The notes beneath the pieces are model-generated. The model was given only the letters and a program-made list of their open reading frames with translations, did no database searches and was not told the DNA's origin. A DNA stretch of 64,000 nucleotides from Siphonodentalium dalli. Taxonomy: Eukaryota > Mollusca > Scaphopoda > Gadilida > Siphonodentaliidae. The stretch is from the NCBI GenBank assembly GCA_032622095.1, contig CP136061.1, positions 4,644,505 to 4,708,504 on the forward strand, in the 5' to 3' direction. Shown here piece after piece: positions 61,201 to 64,000 of this stretch. Each line of letters starts with the position of its first letter. The first letter of the stretch is position 1. The position numbers and the translations under genes are program-made.

Positions 61201-64000
61201 TAGATGGCTGAGCTACGAAGGATGGCTGTATAGACACAGCATTAGTACATCATGTAAGGGCGTAAATAGATGGCTGAGCTACGAAGGATGGATGTATAGA
61301 CACAGCATTAATACATCATGAAAGGGCGTTTATAGATGGCTGAGCTACGAAGACAATGGATGTATAGGTACAGCATTAATACATCATGCAAGGGCGTTAA
61401 TAGATGGCTGAGCTACGAAGACAATGGATGTATATACACAGCATTAATACATCATGCAAGGGCGTTACTAGATGGCTGAACTACAAATGCAATGGATGTA
61501 TAGACACAGCATTAATACATCATGCAAGGGCGTTAATAGATGGCTGAGCTACGAAGACAATGGATGTATAGGCACAGCATTAATACATCATGCAAGGGCG
61601 TTAATAGATGGCTAAGCTACGAAGACAATGGATGTATATGCACAGCATTAATACATCATGCAAGGGCGTTAATTGATGGCTGAGCTACGAAGACAATGGA
61701 TGTATAGACACTGCATTAATACATCATGTAAGGGCGTTAATAGATGGCTGAGCTACGAAGGATGGATGTATAGACACAGCATTAGTACAACATGTAAGGG
61801 CGTTAATAGATGACTGAGCTACGAAGACAATGGATGTATAGGCACAGCATTAATACAGCATGCAAGGGCGTTAATAGATGGCTCCGCTACGAAGACAATG
61901 GATGTATAGACACAGCATTAATACATCATGCAAGGGCGTTAATAGATGGCTGAGCTATGAAGACAATGGATGTATAGACACAGCATTAATACATCATGTA
62001 AGGGCGTTAAAAGATGGCTGAGCTACGAAGGATGGATGTATAGACACATCATTAGTACATCATGTAAGGGCGTTAATAGATGGCTGAGCTACGAATGATG
62101 GATGTATAGACACAGCATTAATACATCATGTAAGGGCGTTAATAGATGGCTGACCTACGAAGGCAATGGATGTATAAGCACAGCATTAAACATCATGCAA
62201 TGGCGTTAATAGATGGTTGAGCTACGAAGACAATGGATGTATAGACACAGCATTAATACATCATGCAAGGGCGTTAATAGATGGCTGAGCTACGAAGACA
62301 ATGGATGTATAGACACAGCATTAATACATCATGTAAGGGCGTTAATAGATGGCTGAGCTACGAAGGATGGATGTATAGACACAGCATTAGTACATCATGT
62401 AAGGGCGTTAATAGAAGGCTGAGCTACGAAGGATGGATGTATAGACACAGCATTAATACATCATGTAAGGGCGTTTATAGATGGCTGAGCTACGAAGACA
62501 ATGGATGTATAGGCACAGCATTAATACATCATGCAAGGGCGTTAATAGATGGCTGAGCTACGAAGACAATGGATGTATATACACAGCATTAATACATCAT
62601 GCAAGGGCGTTAATAGATGGCTGAGCTACAAATGCAATGGATGTATAGACACAGCATTAATACATCATGTAAGGGCGTTAATAGATGGTTGAGCTACGAA
62701 GGATGGATGTATATACACAGCATTAATACATCATGCAAGGGCGTTAATAGATGGCGGAGCTACGACGATAATGGGTGTATAGACACAGCATTAATACATC
62801 ATGCAAGGGCGTTAATAGATGGCTGAGTTACGAAGGATGGATGTATAGACACAGCATTAATACATCATACAAGGTCGTTAACAGATGGCTGAGCTACGAA
62901 GGATGGATGTATAGACACAGCATTAATACATCATGCAAGGGCGTTAATAGATGGCTGAGCTACGAATGATGGATGTATAGGCACAGCATTAATACATCAT
63001 GTACGGGCGTTAATATATGGCTGAGCTACGAAGGACGGATGTATAGGCACATCATTAATACATCATGTAAGGGCGTTAATAGATGGCTGAGCTACGAAGA
63101 CAATGGGTGTATAGACACAGCATTAATACATCATGCAAGGGCGTTAATAGATGGCTCCGCTACGAAGACAATGGATGTATAGACACAGCATTAATACATC
63201 ATGCAAGGGCGTTAATAGATGGCTGAGCTATGAAGACAATGGATGAATAGACACAGCATTAATACATCATGTAAGGGCGTTAAAAGATGGCTGAGCTACG
63301 AAGGATGGATGTATAGACACATCATTAGTACATCATGTAAGGGCGTTAATAGATGGCTGAGCTACGAATGATGGATGTATAGACACAGCATTAATACATC
63401 ATGCAATGGCGTTAATAGATGGTTGAGCTACGAAGACAATGGATGTATAGACACAGCATTAATACATCATGCAAGGGCGTTAATAGATGGCTGAGCTACG
63501 AAGACAATGGATGTATAGACACAGCATTAATACATCATGTAAGGGCGTTAATAGATGGCTGAGCTACGAAGGATGGCTGTATAGACACAGCATTAGTACA
63601 TCATGTAAGGGCGTAAATAGATGGCTGAGCTACGAAGGATGGATGTATAGACACATCATTAATACATCATGAAAGGGCGTTTATAGATGGCTGAGCTACG
63701 AAGACAATGGATGTATAGGCACAGCATTAATACATCATGCAAGGGCGTTAATAGATGGCTGAGCTACGAAGACAATGGATGTATATACACAGCATTAATA
63801 CATCATGCAAGGGCGTTACTAGATGGCTGAACTACAAATGCAATGGATGTATAGACACAGCATTAATACATCATGTAAGGGCGTTAATAGATGGTTGAGC
63901 TACGAAGGATGGATGTATAGACACAGCATTAATACATCATGCAAGGGCGTTAATAGATGGCGGAGCTACGAAGATAATGGGTGCATAGACACAGCAGTAA
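58285..64000 (+). repeat. 66/68-bp satellite with nested higher-order repeats
   Basis: The unit is GATGGCTGAGCTACGAAGAC, AATGGATGTATAGGCACAGC, then ATTAATACATCATGCAAGGGCGTTAATA (68 bp), with a 66-bp variant in which GACAATGG is GGATGG. About 85 units, continuing past the window. A block starting near 59207 recurs 2283 bp later (near 61490) with very few differences and one extra 68-bp unit in the second copy near 63400. Within the block a half-size repeat of about 1.14 kb is also seen (59998 and 61136). Open frames of 60-90 codons (MYRHSINTSCKGVNRWLSYE) occur only where 66-bp units adjoin and are not genes. Confidence 0.95.

Noticed and set aside
58988-63672. Several 60-91-codon frames with MYRHSINTSCKGVNRWLSYE
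   Set aside because: They occur only where 66-bp units adjoin; 68-bp units shift the frame. By-product of the satellite.

Overview
This is a eukaryotic, intron-rich, AT-rich and very repeat-rich window. The best guess is a lophotrochozoan, probably a bivalve mollusc. The grounds are multi-exon SRCR (scavenger receptor cysteine-rich) domains with GT-AG borders, tRNA-derived SINEs with a tail of the kind common in molluscs (GCTGAAAGCAACATTAAACC then ATCAATCAATC), a BEL/Pao fossil pair, many short TIR elements, scattered ACATGTACATGT strings, and dispersed 'ATGGCCGCC...ATCTTGG' and 'GGGCATAACTC' repeats. The organism call is an inference.

Host genes: only parts can be supported. Three single-exon SRCR domains lie on the minus strand (51811-52110, 30223-30528, 3908-4210). 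All are phase 1-1 with good splice sites, and they probably belong to one or more multi-SRCR genes transcribed right to left. A THAP-like zinc-finger fragment lies at 16315-16533 (plus). No complete gene is visible.

Layout: 1-1.05 kb is unassigned. The block 1.05-5.99 kb (BEL/Pao fossil, SINE, dispersed repeat, SRCR exon, flanking intron) has a colinear paralogue spread over 31.27-53.99 kb. That second copy is split by two insertions, at 32.69-36.06 kb and 37,252-51,487. Between the copies lie a ~155-bp satellite (6.0-6.8 and 14.1-15.06 kb), palindromic MITEs (9.2 and 10.4-10.8 kb), a minus-strand SINE (13.7-14.0 kb), a possible regulatory region (15.9-17.8 kb), a field of CACAC/GTGTG dyads (22.3-22.85 kb), a 43-bp array (24.76-25.56 kb) and a 94-unit 45-bp array with no indels (25.75-29.96 kb). 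The right end (58.28-64.0 kb) is a 66/68-bp satellite with nested higher-order repeats that runs off the window.

The strongest finding is the 14,236-bp insertion at 37,252-51,487. It has 28-bp perfect terminal inverted repeats and a TA target duplication, and its unoccupied site is preserved in the first copy at about 3588-3592. Its ends are made of ACCCAGGT-type repeats, the architecture of foldback elements. No transposase is visible inside; the interior holds a second 45-bp satellite, a LINE 3' fragment and a dense set of nested hairpin elements. It sits in the intron about 320 bp downstream of an SRCR exon.
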